From: Marinobacter goseongensis
GTDB lineage: Bacteria; Pseudomonadota; Gammaproteobacteria; Pseudomonadales; Oleiphilaceae
DNA length: 64,000 bases
NCBI RefSeq assembly: GCF_023156235.1
Contig: NZ_JAKZAI010000008.1
Location: 124,001-188,000 of the forward strand
Direction of reading: 5' to 3'
Below the pieces are notes generated by a model that made no database searches, was not told the origin of the DNA, and worked only from the letters and a program-made list of their open reading frames with translations. This document shows, one piece after another, positions 35,250 through 42,755 of the stretch. The number at the start of each line of letters is the position of its first letter. Within the stretch, counting starts at the first letter, position 1. The translations under genes and the position numbers were made by a program.

Positions 35250-35960
35250 CTATAACAGGATTTCTCCGGCCAGATAGGCTTTCGCTGCCGCGGTTTCCGG
35301 TTGGGTGAAAAACTGCGTTGCCGGGCGCTGCTCCACGACCCGCCCAGCAGAGACGAATACAATCTCGTCCGCCATGCGTCGAGCCTGACTGTGGTCGTGA
35401 CTGACCAGGATGACTTTGGTGCCCCGGGCGCTCTGTGCCTTCACCAATGATTCGATTAGGACCACCGATGCAGGATCCAGGCTGGCTGTCGCCTCGTCCA
35501 GCAACAGTAATGCCGGTTCAGTGAGAAGCGCGCGGGCGAGAGCCAGTCTTTGTTGTTCTCCAACCGAAAGGGTGCGGGCGGGCTGATCAGCCCGATCGGC
35601 AAGGTGTACGGCCTCCAGTGCGTCGATCAAGCGCCAGGGGCTGCCTTTGGCCGCCTCCGGCGCGGCAAACGCCAGATTCTGGAGCACGGTCCGCCGGAGC
35701 AGTACCGGGTTCTGGAACACCATCGCCTGATGGCTCCGGCTGTCTGCCACCGCCAGGCCGCCCAGTGAAATCTGTCCCTGATCCGCCATGATCAGACCGT
35801 GCAGGCAACGCAGCATCAGGGATTTCCCGGCACCGTTCGGGCCCATGATCACGGTGATGCCGGGGTCCTCAATGGTCAGGTTTATGCCGGCGAGCAGGGC
35901 CCGATCCCCTTTGGTCAGGCGCAGCTCGCGAATACGAATGGGCAGGAGTGACTCAGGCAT
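35250..35960 (-). CDS. tupC: Tungstate-type ABC transporter ATPase (set 2)
   Basis: 236 residues. Walker A VIMGPNGAGKSLMLR, signature RTLSVGEQQRLALARAL (the family SGGQ replaced by SVGEQ) and Walker B ALLLLDEATASLD. VILVSHDHSQARRMADE holds the H-loop. It is divergent in sequence from the set 1 ATPase but of the same subfamily, and overlaps the permease stop by 8 bases. Confidence 0.9.
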   Translation of the reverse strand: MPESLLPIRIRELRLTKGDRALLAGINLTIEDPGITVIMGPNGAGKSLMLRCLHGLIMADQGQISLGGLAVADSRSHQAMVFQNPVLLRRTVLQNLAFAAPEAAKGSPWRLIDALEAVHLADRADQPARTLSVGEQQRLALARALLTEPALLLLDEATASLDPASVVLIESLVKAQSARGTKVILVSHDHSQARRMADEIVFVSAGRVVEQRPATQFFTQPETAAAKAYLAGEILL

Positions 35961-36648
35961 ACTGACGCTTCGCCGCGTATTCGCGCACGCTGATCACCAG
36001 CGCATTGATCAGCAACGACAACACCAGCAGCACGGCACCCAGGCCCAGGGCGAGGGTGAGGTTGCCCTTCGAGGTTTCCAGCGCAATAGCGGTAGTCATC
36101 ACACGAGTGAGGTGGTCAATATTACCGCCGACGATGATGACCGCGCCCACCTCGGCGATCGCCCGGCCGAAACCCGCGAGAATGCAACTGGTCAATGCGT
36201 AGCGCGCATCCACCAGATACGCCACCACCGCCCGGCGCCCGGTGACGCCCAGGGAGTAAAAGGTGTCGTGGTACTCCTGGTGGAGGTTCTCGATTACCTG
36301 GTTCGACAGTGCGGCAATGATCGGGGTGATCAGGATCACCTGCGCAATGATCATCGCGGTGGGTGTATACAGCAGGCCCATCCAACCCAGTGGTCCGGAC
36401 CGTGACAGCAGCAGATACACTATCAGGCCGACCACCACCGGCGGCATGCCCATCAGTGCGTTCAGCACAAGGATGCAGAATTTCCGCCCCGGAAAGCGGG
36501 TGATCGCCAGCCAGGTGCCCAGCGGCAGGCTGATCACGGCCGAGATGGCCAGTGCGATCAGACTGACGCGGATAGACAACCAGAGAATTTCGAACAGATC
36601 TGCGTCAAGCGTGATGATGAGTCGGAATGCTTCGGCCAACGCGTTCAT
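35953..36648 (-). CDS. tupB: Tungstate-type ABC transporter permease (set 2)
   Basis: 231 residues, five predicted membrane helices, with ALMGMPPVVVGLIVYLLLSRSGPLGWMGLLYTPTAMIIAQVIL and EVGAVIIVGGNIDHLTRVMTTAIALE. These motifs closely match set 1, showing that the operons are duplicates. The set reads permease, ATPase, binding protein in the same order as set 1. Nothing else follows upstream for about 220 bp, where the 5'-nucleotidase gene ends. Confidence 0.9.
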   Translation of the reverse strand: MNALAEAFRLIITLDADLFEILWLSIRVSLIALAISAVISLPLGTWLAITRFPGRKFCILVLNALMGMPPVVVGLIVYLLLSRSGPLGWMGLLYTPTAMIIAQVILITPIIAALSNQVIENLHQEYHDTFYSLGVTGRRAVVAYLVDARYALTSCILAGFGRAIAEVGAVIIVGGNIDHLTRVMTTAIALETSKGNLTLALGLGAVLLVLSLLINALVISVREYAAKRQYA

Positions 36649-36871
36649 TGCTATTGCTGTGTTCCTGCGAGAGTAAGGTCACGATTGAACGCTGTTTGTG
36701 CCAGATTCGCAAGGGTTTGAGGCGGAGTCAGCCCGGGTGAAAAGGAAAGCGGAGGGAGTTGGGCGCTGACTGGCCGGGGTATAACGAAAAAGGCCTGCGC
36801 TGTTACGCTGAGCGAGGAGCCGACCCATGACCTTGTGGGCCGGCTAGTAAATATTGTGTTATGTCGAAGTA

Positions 36872-38701
36872 TTACTTGGCAGGCGGAATGTAAGACTGGG
36901 TTGAGTAGTCTTCCAGTGCCGGCTTGCTGATGGTGGTTTGTGCTCTGACGTAGTCTACGAAGGACTGGGCATAATCCAAAAAGGTGTCTACCGAACGACC
37001 GTCTTCCGTTACTGTCCCAAACGTAATGTAGCCATCTCGACCGCCCCCGGTAAAACTATTGGTCACTACATTCAAGGATTCGGTCTCCGTCAGTGCGCGC
37101 CACTGGGTTTCACTCCGGCCTCTGACCTCAATGTTGAACAACTGATTTCCGTCGCTGCGGGTCATGTCCACATCCCATCGAAGGCCGGCGGCATATGGAT
37201 AAGCACCTGTGGACCCGTCTGGCGCATGTGCGAAAGTTACGGCTTCATTCAACACCTGGCGAATTTCTGCTCCGGTCATGGTCAGGTCTACCAGCGTGTT
37301 CGCAAACGGCAGCAACGTGTAGGCATCACCGATGGTGATGTCGCCGGCCTCAATGTCGGTACGGACTCCGCCAGCGTTCTGTATTGAAACGTCGGCGTTC
37401 TTGCTGAGGAACAGGAATGCCTGAGCAACAATATTTGCAATGTCACCGCTACGCTCTGCGGTGTTTCCATCACAGCTTGGAAGGTTGCTGCGGCCTTCGC
37501 CGGGGATACGCTCGAGACAGAGGTCCTCTGTAGCGGTGCCGACCACTTCATTACGGAAAGTATCGAGTTGCTGAGTGTAGTTCGCCAGTGCACCAGCCAC
37601 TGTGGGGTCTTCGGTCACTATACTTAATTGCGGTGCGGCATCGATTGCATTCAGGATTTCCCGGCGCTCGGTACCCTGAGGCGAATATTCGTTGCCTTGG
37701 TCGTCCTCGCGGATAATATCGTCACTTAATAAAAGGTGCGGAACACCAGAGCAGGATTCTACAACGCCCTCAGCATTCCACTGAATATTAAGTTCGCCAA
37801 CGACTTGAGAATACTGCCACGCCTGCGCTATACACACTTTGTCGCCGTCTGCATTGGTGCGCTCGGTTGGGAAAGGACCAGCGGATGTCAGACCGAAACT
37901 GGAAAAATCACCAAGCAGAGTGTGAGAGTCGCCGCCAATGATCACATCCACACCAGACAGCGCTTCTGCCAGAGCCAGATCATTCTCATATTGATAATGC
38001 GTAAGCAGAATGATTTTATTCACTCCGGCTGCCTCCAGTTCATTGATTGCTGACTGGGCAGTTTCGGTTTCATCGAGGAACTGGGTACTGGCCAACGGGC
38101 TGGAGCTGTTTCGGGTTTTGTTGCCAATGTCGATGCCTACAATACCCACTTTTTGGCCCGCTACCTCTTTTACGATGAATGGCTTAATGAAATCATCGAC
38201 AGCGGTCGGTGCGAGGGGGGTGCCCACCTCAGGGACCACGTTGGCGGCCAATACTGGAGTTTGGCAGCTTCCATTGGCGAGGAATTCAAGGAACTTTCTC
38301 AGACCTTCATCACCTCGGTCAAACTCGTGATTGCCCAGAGCAAACGCATCAAAACAGACGAGGTTCATCAATTCTGCATCTGCCTCACCCTCATAAGCGG
38401 TGAAATAAAGCGTACCCGTGATCGCGTCACCCGCGTGCAACTTCAGTACGTTTTCCAGTGCCGACTCCCGTTCGGCAATCTTGGCGGCAACACGGGGGAA
38501 CCCGCCGGCGGAAAACTCAGTGTCCTGTCCGGCAATTGTCAGCGACTGCGAGTCGCCCTCCAAATGAGAGTGGTGATCGTTGATGTGAAGGATGTTCAGG
38601 CTCAGCGGCGCAGCCGATGTGTTGCTGTTATCGTCGCTATCGTTGTTGCAGCCGACCAAGGCTACGAGAGGAAGTAGTAACCAGACAGACTTATGAATCA
38701 T
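36872..38701 (-). CDS. Lipoprotein 5'-nucleotidase / metallophosphatase
   Basis: 609 residues from the ATG with GGAG 7 bases upstream. The N-terminus is a lipoprotein signal with lipobox LVGC, so the protein is anchored to the outer or inner membrane, facing the periplasm. The metallophosphatase domain holds ILHINDHHSHL, LHAGDAITGTLYF, ALGNHEFDRG and VDVIIGGDSHT. The C-terminal substrate domain has NAGGVRTDIEAGDITIGDAYTLLPFANTLV and TNSFTGGGRDGYITF. It should free phosphate and nucleosides from nucleotides. It stands alone with a leaky hairpin (about 36822-36847) downstream. Confidence 0.88.
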   Translation of the reverse strand: MIHKSVWLLLPLVALVGCNNDSDDNSNTSAAPLSLNILHINDHHSHLEGDSQSLTIAGQDTEFSAGGFPRVAAKIAERESALENVLKLHAGDAITGTLYFTAYEGEADAELMNLVCFDAFALGNHEFDRGDEGLRKFLEFLANGSCQTPVLAANVVPEVGTPLAPTAVDDFIKPFIVKEVAGQKVGIVGIDIGNKTRNSSSPLASTQFLDETETAQSAINELEAAGVNKIILLTHYQYENDLALAEALSGVDVIIGGDSHTLLGDFSSFGLTSAGPFPTERTNADGDKVCIAQAWQYSQVVGELNIQWNAEGVVESCSGVPHLLLSDDIIREDDQGNEYSPQGTERREILNAIDAAPQLSIVTEDPTVAGALANYTQQLDTFRNEVVGTATEDLCLERIPGEGRSNLPSCDGNTAERSGDIANIVAQAFLFLSKNADVSIQNAGGVRTDIEAGDITIGDAYTLLPFANTLVDLTMTGAEIRQVLNEAVTFAHAPDGSTGAYPYAAGLRWDVDMTRSDGNQLFNIEVRGRSETQWRALTETESLNVVTNSFTGGGRDGYITFGTVTEDGRSVDTFLDYAQSFVDYVRAQTTISKPALEDYSTQSYIPPAK

Positions 38702-38860
38702 TTGCTGACTCCAACTTATTGATGATGAGTCTGATGTTCCTCGCATTGGGAGTCAGTAAAGTGATGGTTTTATTGCAAGAGAATGACCAATTGGTTGACC
38801 TTATCCCAGAGTTTTGGCCCATCGGTGGCTGGAAACCCTGGTATGTCAGCGTTTTGAGCC

Positions 38861-39103
38861 AGAAAAATGCAGCGACGAGGGGGCACACCGGTTCGCGAAT
38901 ACATCATCGCTTGGCACGGTTACCTCGCAAAACTCCGCATGGATTACGGTCCGGAATTCATCTCGATTGACTTGGCAGATCGCGCAGAGTAGTACGATGC
39001 TTGGCAGGTATTCATCAAGCCGGGCATACCAACTCAGATTTCGTATGTTGAGCGCTTCGATCGGACTCACCGGGCGGAAAACTCCAATCAGCAGAGCAAC
39101 TGA
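38861..39103 (+). pseudogene. IS3-family transposase (OrfB) remnant
   Basis: The frame beginning near 38861 reads ...VREYIIAWHGYLAKLRMDYGPEFISIDLADRAE, stop, then YDAWQVFIKPGIPTQISYVERFDRTHRAENSNQQSN, stop. This is the rve/DDE integrase core of an IS3 OrfB, in which DNGPEF, the FIxPGKPTQN and YIERFNRTYR blocks are normal. The internal stop (38993-38995 region) and decay show it is dead. No terminal repeats were found near it. The 610-bp gap between the 5'-nucleotidase start and the next gene holds only this piece. Confidence 0.75.
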
Positions 39104-39279
39104 ATTAGGGATGTATACAGGTCTTTGGCCATTCGAATGTCACGCTGCCAATTGGGTGTGGGCATCTGTCACCTGATGCATTTGAGGAAGTGGTGACATT
39201 AGGTCCTCGTGTCTGTGAGTTGTGATAGGTCATACTTATGTGGATTTGATATTCGATTGGCTAAAACGATATCATTACG

Positions 39280-39294
39280 ATATACAGTGTATAT
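39280..39294. promoter_or_regulatory. 15-bp palindrome before the ribbon-helix-helix gene
   Basis: ATATACA-G-TGTATAT is a perfect palindrome 34 bp before the start of the small RHH gene, in an AT-rich promoter-like stretch. RHH proteins often repress their own operon through short palindromes; here the link is inferred from position. Confidence 0.4.
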
Positions 39295-39327
39295 ACTTAA
39301 ATTGGTTCTCAGCGAATTGGATTTTCC

Positions 39328-39528
39328 ATGGCAGACGAAGGTGTTTCCGAAAAGCCGTTGAAGTCCCGAAAGAAGAAAGCGGGCAAAAAAGATTCACAGC
39401 TACTCATTCGGATTAACAGTTTGGAGCGGGGCGAATTCATCTCCCTGTGCGAAGATCTGGATACAAGCGCAGCCAGAGAGTTGAGAAAGTTCATTCGCAA
39501 TTTCATCCGCACTCATAACGATGACTGA
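39328..39528 (+). CDS. Small ribbon-helix-helix-type DNA-binding protein
   Basis: 66 residues. A basic Lys/Arg-rich N-terminus (residues 8-22) is followed by an RHH pattern: strand QLLIRINSL (24-32), helix RGEFISLCEDLD and helix TSAARELRKFIRNFIRTH. RHH proteins of the CopG/Arc type bind DNA as dimers. Plausible role: autorepressor or mobile-element protein. The ATG lies in ATTTTCCATGG with no clear Shine-Dalgarno. A tiny lysine-rich gene follows 37 bp later, ending in a strong terminator, so the two form a unit. Confidence 0.65.
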   Translation: MADEGVSEKPLKSRKKKAGKKDSQLLIRINSLERGEFISLCEDLDTSAARELRKFIRNFIRTHNDD

Positions 39529-39565
39529 GACCGCTTAACTCAAGCATCACACTAGGAGTGAAGAC

Positions 39566-39691
39566 ATGGCTAAGAAAACTTCAAAGAAAGTAACCAGCCT
39601 CAAAAAAGCAATCAAAACTCGCAAAGAAAAGATTGCTAAGCATGAGGGTAAGCTGAAGGGCCTCAAGAAGAAGCTGAAGAAAGCTGCCTAA
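39566..39691 (+). CDS. 41-residue lysine-rich peptide
   Basis: Sequence of 41 residues with 17 lysines, ATG with AGGAG 7 bases ahead, and a TAA 58 bp before an intrinsic terminator. The pattern MAKKTSKKVTSLKKAIK then KHEGKLKGLKKKLKKAA suggests an amphipathic, histone H1-like or coiled helix that would bind nucleic acid or membranes. No family is recognised. Its clean start and terminator argue that it is expressed. It is too short for usual gene finders. Confidence 0.6.
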   Translation: MAKKTSKKVTSLKKAIKTRKEKIAKHEGKLKGLKKKLKKAA

Positions 39692-39748
39692 AACGCCCAT
39701 ATAGCGATTCGTCTTCACACCTACGTGGAGTCGTTTCCAGCTATACTC

Positions 39749-39780
39749 AAAAAAGCCCTGCCTATTTGCAGGGTTTTTTT
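39749..39780 (+). terminator. Intrinsic terminator of the small-protein operon
   Basis: CCCTGC (39756-39761), a 6-base loop and GCAGGG (39768-39773) followed by seven T, preceded by a run of A that can pair with the T tract. Well-formed for both strands; it ends the RHH/lysine-peptide operon. Confidence 0.85.
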
Positions 39781-40064
39781 GTTTCGCCCTAACTTGAAAC
39801 GGACTTACGTCCGGCCCAATTTTTGTGAAGTGTAGTTAGCGAGGCTTGATGAGGGCCGGTGCTTTGAGCTGGGCGAGCTGTTTAAGGCTTTCCATTATTT
39901 CGATGATATGGACTGTATACGACGAGCAGTTTTCGCCTCAACTACCACGAGTGCGGCTCATGATGAAAAAGTGGGCCATTGTGATGGTGCATTTTTGATC
40001 CGCCAGACTGCCGAAAGCGTAATGTTGTTTGATTCGTGCTAAACGTCTGGATTGTTCTCTAATT
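39781..40064. other. Gene-poor spacer between two terminators
   Basis: About 280 bases with no supported gene. A short CGGAC/GTCCG hairpin lies near the start. The minus strand reads a short open piece ending LKQLAQLKAPALIKPR with a stop, perhaps the tail of a lost element gene, but it is too short to identify. Confidence 0.3.
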
Positions 40065-40092
40065 GCCGCGCCCCCGAGCGCGGCTTTTTTTC
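40065..40092 (+). terminator. Intrinsic terminator
   Basis: GCCGCGC (40065-40071), a 6-base loop and GCGCGGC (40078-40084) followed by seven T. Textbook Rho-independent form. The transcript it ends is not clear, because no gene was found just upstream. Confidence 0.8.
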
Positions 40093-40363
40093 GTTAAGTG
40101 GACAGGGGTATTGAGCCAAACCTGACTAATACTGAGCGGCTCACTGTGGTGCGAAAGCACTGGTCGGTAATGCGGAAATCCGGCAGAAGCATGTCAGCGA
40201 TTGATCCGAAAAGTGCTAACCCAGAATTGGTCAGCGGTCGTATTGGTTACTGTATCAGCTGTCTGGGTCGTGCCAAGCAATGGACCATCGAGATCACACC
40301 TCTGAACGCTCCTTCCCGCGCTTGCGAGATTTCCAGGATCAGCGGCTGATTCGGGCAACAGGT

Positions 40364-40684
40364 ATGAAATGGCTCGGCGTGATAGTGGGATTGGTCGCGG
40401 TGCCTTGCGTGTTGGTGTACGCATACAGTGACGTCAACTTCCTGATTGACGCGCCTTTCGCATTCTCAGCAGCAACACTTTTGCTATTAGCGTCGGTGAT
40501 CACCGTGCTGTTGTCGGCGCGGAGCCTCTCTGCTCTTCAGAATCTCCATATTCACCACTACGAGAGACGGCTCCGAGAGGAAACAACCGCCGACTTGCTC
40601 GACGCATTCAGACACAGACATGGACTCAGTGAGACGGAGGTTTTTGTTGTGGTCGCTCTTTTAGATCACCGAATACCCGGATGA
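40364..40684 (+). CDS. Small membrane protein, unknown
   Basis: 106 residues from the ATG at 40364; an upstream Met at 40280 would add 28 polar residues. Two hydrophobic helices (KWLGVIVGLVAVPCVLVYAY and FAFSAATLLLLASVITVLLSA) are followed by a charged, probably coiled C-terminus with HIHHYERRLREETTADLLDAFRHRHGL. No family recognised. It precedes the COQ7-like gene on the same strand by 50 bp. Codon use is less GC-rich than that of the conserved blocks. Confidence 0.5.
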   Translation: MKWLGVIVGLVAVPCVLVYAYSDVNFLIDAPFAFSAATLLLLASVITVLLSARSLSALQNLHIHHYERRLREETTADLLDAFRHRHGLSETEVFVVVALLDHRIPG

Positions 40685-40734
40685 CGGGATTAGCCCTGTC
40701 GTTATTTGTATCAGCAGTAAGTGAGGAGCGGTGA

Positions 40735-41310
40735 GTGTCAGAGTTAATGCTTGATAAAACTCACCTTAGGCACCTCGAAACCACCGGAGTGAGCGTCCGA
40801 TTTCAGCGAGAGCTGAGGTGCAGCCATGCCGGCGAGACTGGCGCCTGTTGGATTTACCGAGGCATTCTGGCGACGCGCCCTGACGCAGAATTGCATCAGT
40901 TTGCGGTGGCTCATCTCAGGTCAGAAACCGAGCATCTAACGTTTTTTGACGACCTGCAGTGTTGTTATCGTCCGAGCTTGTTGCTACCGCTTTGGCGATT
41001 TGCAGGATTTTTGACAGGTTGGCTCCCGGCGCTCGTTGGAAACCAGGCCGTCTTCGCGACGATTGAAGCAGTTGAGACGTTTGTGGATGAGCACTATCGG
41101 GACCAGATCAATGTCCTCATGCCTCACGTTATGCGAGAGCCGGAGAGGGAAGTGTTGGCTGGGTTTGAATATTGTCGATTAGAGGAGGTCCACCACAGAG
41201 ACGACGCCAAGCAGCGATCGTCATTGAGTAAGCCACTCTATCTACGGCTGTGGATGCATCTTGTTCGCATCGGGTCTCAGATTGCAGTCAAGTTTGCAAC
41301 GGCGGTTTAA
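40735..41310 (+). CDS. COQ7-like di-iron hydroxylase
   Basis: 191 residues from a GTG with GAGGAG ahead. Ferritin-like di-iron motifs match COQ7 demethoxyubiquinone hydroxylase: ELRCSHAGETGACWIYRGIL (HAGE), LRSETEHLTFFDDL (ExxH), ATIEAVETFVDEHY and GFEYCRLEEVHHRDD. It would hydroxylate a quinone precursor, or act as a related di-iron oxygenase. Its location in a small-gene accessory stretch beside a tRNA scar rather than with ubi genes is odd. A main-genome quinone hydroxylase may exist elsewhere; function is therefore open. Confidence 0.8.
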   Translation: MSELMLDKTHLRHLETTGVSVRFQRELRCSHAGETGACWIYRGILATRPDAELHQFAVAHLRSETEHLTFFDDLQCCYRPSLLLPLWRFAGFLTGWLPALVGNQAVFATIEAVETFVDEHYRDQINVLMPHVMREPEREVLAGFEYCRLEEVHHRDDAKQRSSLSKPLYLRLWMHLVRIGSQIAVKFATAV

Positions 41311-41568
41311 TCGGTTCTGTTTATTGAGTGTTGCACACCACTGTCTGTGGGTACCCATGCGCTCATCCGGCAAATACGGTCACACCTTGTGCGGACAATC
41401 CTGGGTGGCGATCACGCTTGTCGGGTTATGCCGATGATAATGACACCGAGCCTGGGCAGTTCTTTATCGCGCCTCGTATTGCTCACTGTTTGTGTCGTGC
41501 GGAATTTGGTGCCTTGACCCCAAAGCCGAGATTCATTTTTTTCATTCAACGAGTGTTTAACCGAAACA

Positions 41569-41931
41569 ATGAGAGAACACCAAGACGATGCGCCCCTTAT
41601 CTTCCAGGCAGTAGACAAGGATGAAAACTACGAGATTCGAGTCCTCGTTAAAGTTGATGGCAAGCTGGCCGTGTTCAGCAGGGAAGGGCTTAATCGATCA
41701 GAGCTTGCTGCCATCTTGTCTGGCGAAATGCAGCTAGCCCGGACGCTTTGGATGCCTGAGGGCAATAATCTCAACGACCAAGTGCATTGGTGTGTGTCGA
41801 GTTGGCGTCGCCAAGGGTTTGCCTACTTGGTGCGCAATGACCGGGTATTTTTGTTGGCAGAGCGCCGCTTGGCTTCTCGTGGTGGTGACGAAAACAAAGC
41901 GCTGACCGTACCAACCAGTATGGCGATCTGA
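41569..41931 (+). CDS. Hypothetical protein
   Basis: 120 residues, no family recognised. The N-terminus is acidic (REHQDDAPLIFQAVDKDENYEIRVLVKVDGKL), the middle contains LNRSELAAILSGEMQLA, and the C-terminus is basic. The start lacks a clear Shine-Dalgarno. It sits between the COQ7-like gene and the tRNA-Arg scar, the last gene on the left of the likely integration site. The 258 bp before it hold no gene. Confidence 0.4.
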   Translation: MREHQDDAPLIFQAVDKDENYEIRVLVKVDGKLAVFSREGLNRSELAAILSGEMQLARTLWMPEGNNLNDQVHWCVSSWRRQGFAYLVRNDRVFLLAERRLASRGGDENKALTVPTSMAI

Positions 41932-41973
41932 TTGCCCGAACCAGGTGGAGCGGATGGTTGCTTACTCTGCAAT

Positions 41974-42006
41974 AAAAAAAGGACCTGCGTTTCCACGCAA
42001 GTCCTT
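41974..42006 (-). terminator. Intrinsic terminator of the partial tRNA-Arg
   Basis: On the minus strand a 10-bp stem (one G-U pair, 4-base loop) is followed by seven T. It lies just after the 3' end of the tRNA fragment, as in intact tRNA transcripts. Confidence 0.75.
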
Positions 42007-42014
42007 CATATATA

Positions 42015-42063
42015 TGGCGCGCCCGAGAGGATTCGAACCTCTGACCTCTGCCTCCGGAGGGCG
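42015..42063 (-). tRNA. 3' fragment of tRNA-Arg(CCG), probable att site
   Basis: The minus strand reads from the anticodon loop to CCA: CCTCCGGAGGCAG then the T arm GAGGTTCGAATCCTC and GGGCGCGCCA. This matches the 3' half of tRNA-Arg with anticodon CCG. The 5' half (D arm and acceptor 5' strand) is missing; beyond 42063 the match breaks. Such 3' fragments are the usual leftover at the far end of an element that integrated into a tRNA gene. By geometry the element should lie to the right, with the intact tRNA beyond it; that is inferred. Confidence 0.8.
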
Positions 42064-42755
42064 CCGATTGGGGGCGGTTTGGAGTGAGGTCGGTGGGTCT
42101 AAATCGTTGTTCGTCAGTAACTTGCAGGTCGGGCGGAAGCTCAAAAAAATTCTTTTAACACCGCTAGTTACACGATTTATCCCAGGTTTGGGCACACACT
42201 TGTCAGGTTAGAGATGGCTCTAACAGGACAGAATGACCGCTGCTCCAACTGCTTATTTTCCAGTTTCACAGTTTACTATGCGAACTTCAAGCTCAGAAAA
42301 AATGTCTGGTTTTAACTGTCCGAAATTGGACAGTTGTCGAGCGGGGTAGTCCGAGAGTCCGCCTGTAGAAAGCTATATTTTGCGAGAGAGTATCACCCAT
42401 CGGCACTCGTTAACAGTCAAGGTTGGCCGCATCAGAGGTTATCAAGAGTAACGGGGGGATTCGGCAACCACATAGCTGACACTCGGGGCGATTAGTGTAG
42501 CGTTCAGACTACCAATAGCTAAAGAGCCAGTACCTGTCAGGTCGATTGACTACAGCTGAACTTTTCCAAGTAATCGGGTGTTCTTATCTCGTCCGGCGGC
42601 ACGTTAATCCGGAAAGCTGACTGCGTCGATGGGAGGGAGCTAGAAAAGCGAGGGAAAGCGACTTAGTCTGCACATCTGATTGAGTGGCCGTTGTAACGGT
42701 ATGACTCGACATAGGCCATGCTTGTTAACTCTTGTATCAACCGGAGAGACTGGAT
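42064..42755. other. Gene-free stretch right of the tRNA scar
   Basis: About 690 bases of lower GC with no supported gene and no integrase. A frame starting MARPRGFEPLTSASGG is only tRNA sequence read as protein. The one notable structure is AACTGTCC-GAAATT-GGACAGTT at 42314-42335, listed separately. Confidence 0.5.
42314..42335. promoter_or_regulatory. Perfect 8-bp inverted repeat, operator-like
   Basis: AACTGTCC (42314-42321) and GGACAGTT (42328-42335) flank six bases. It is not followed by T and lies in a gene-free region, so it could be a regulator site or a remnant of a mobile-element end. No adjacent regulator points to a partner. Confidence 0.35.

Noticed and set aside
38814..39176. 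120-residue plus-strand frame in the IS3 remnant
   Set aside because: It is in a different phase from the transposase core and shows no homology; treated as noise.
39786..40060. Short minus-strand peptide ending LKQLAQLKAPALIKPR
   Set aside because: Possible tail of a lost gene, but only about 30 codons follow the previous stop, so no family can be named.
40098..40349. 83-residue open frame from GTG after the terminator
   Set aside because: No Shine-Dalgarno, overlaps the next ORF, no family or motif; only a weak candidate.
41945..42211. Open frame beginning MERMVAYSAIKK with MARPRGFEPLTSASGG inside
   Set aside because: The phrase is the translation of the tRNA-Arg 3' half; this is a classic false gene.
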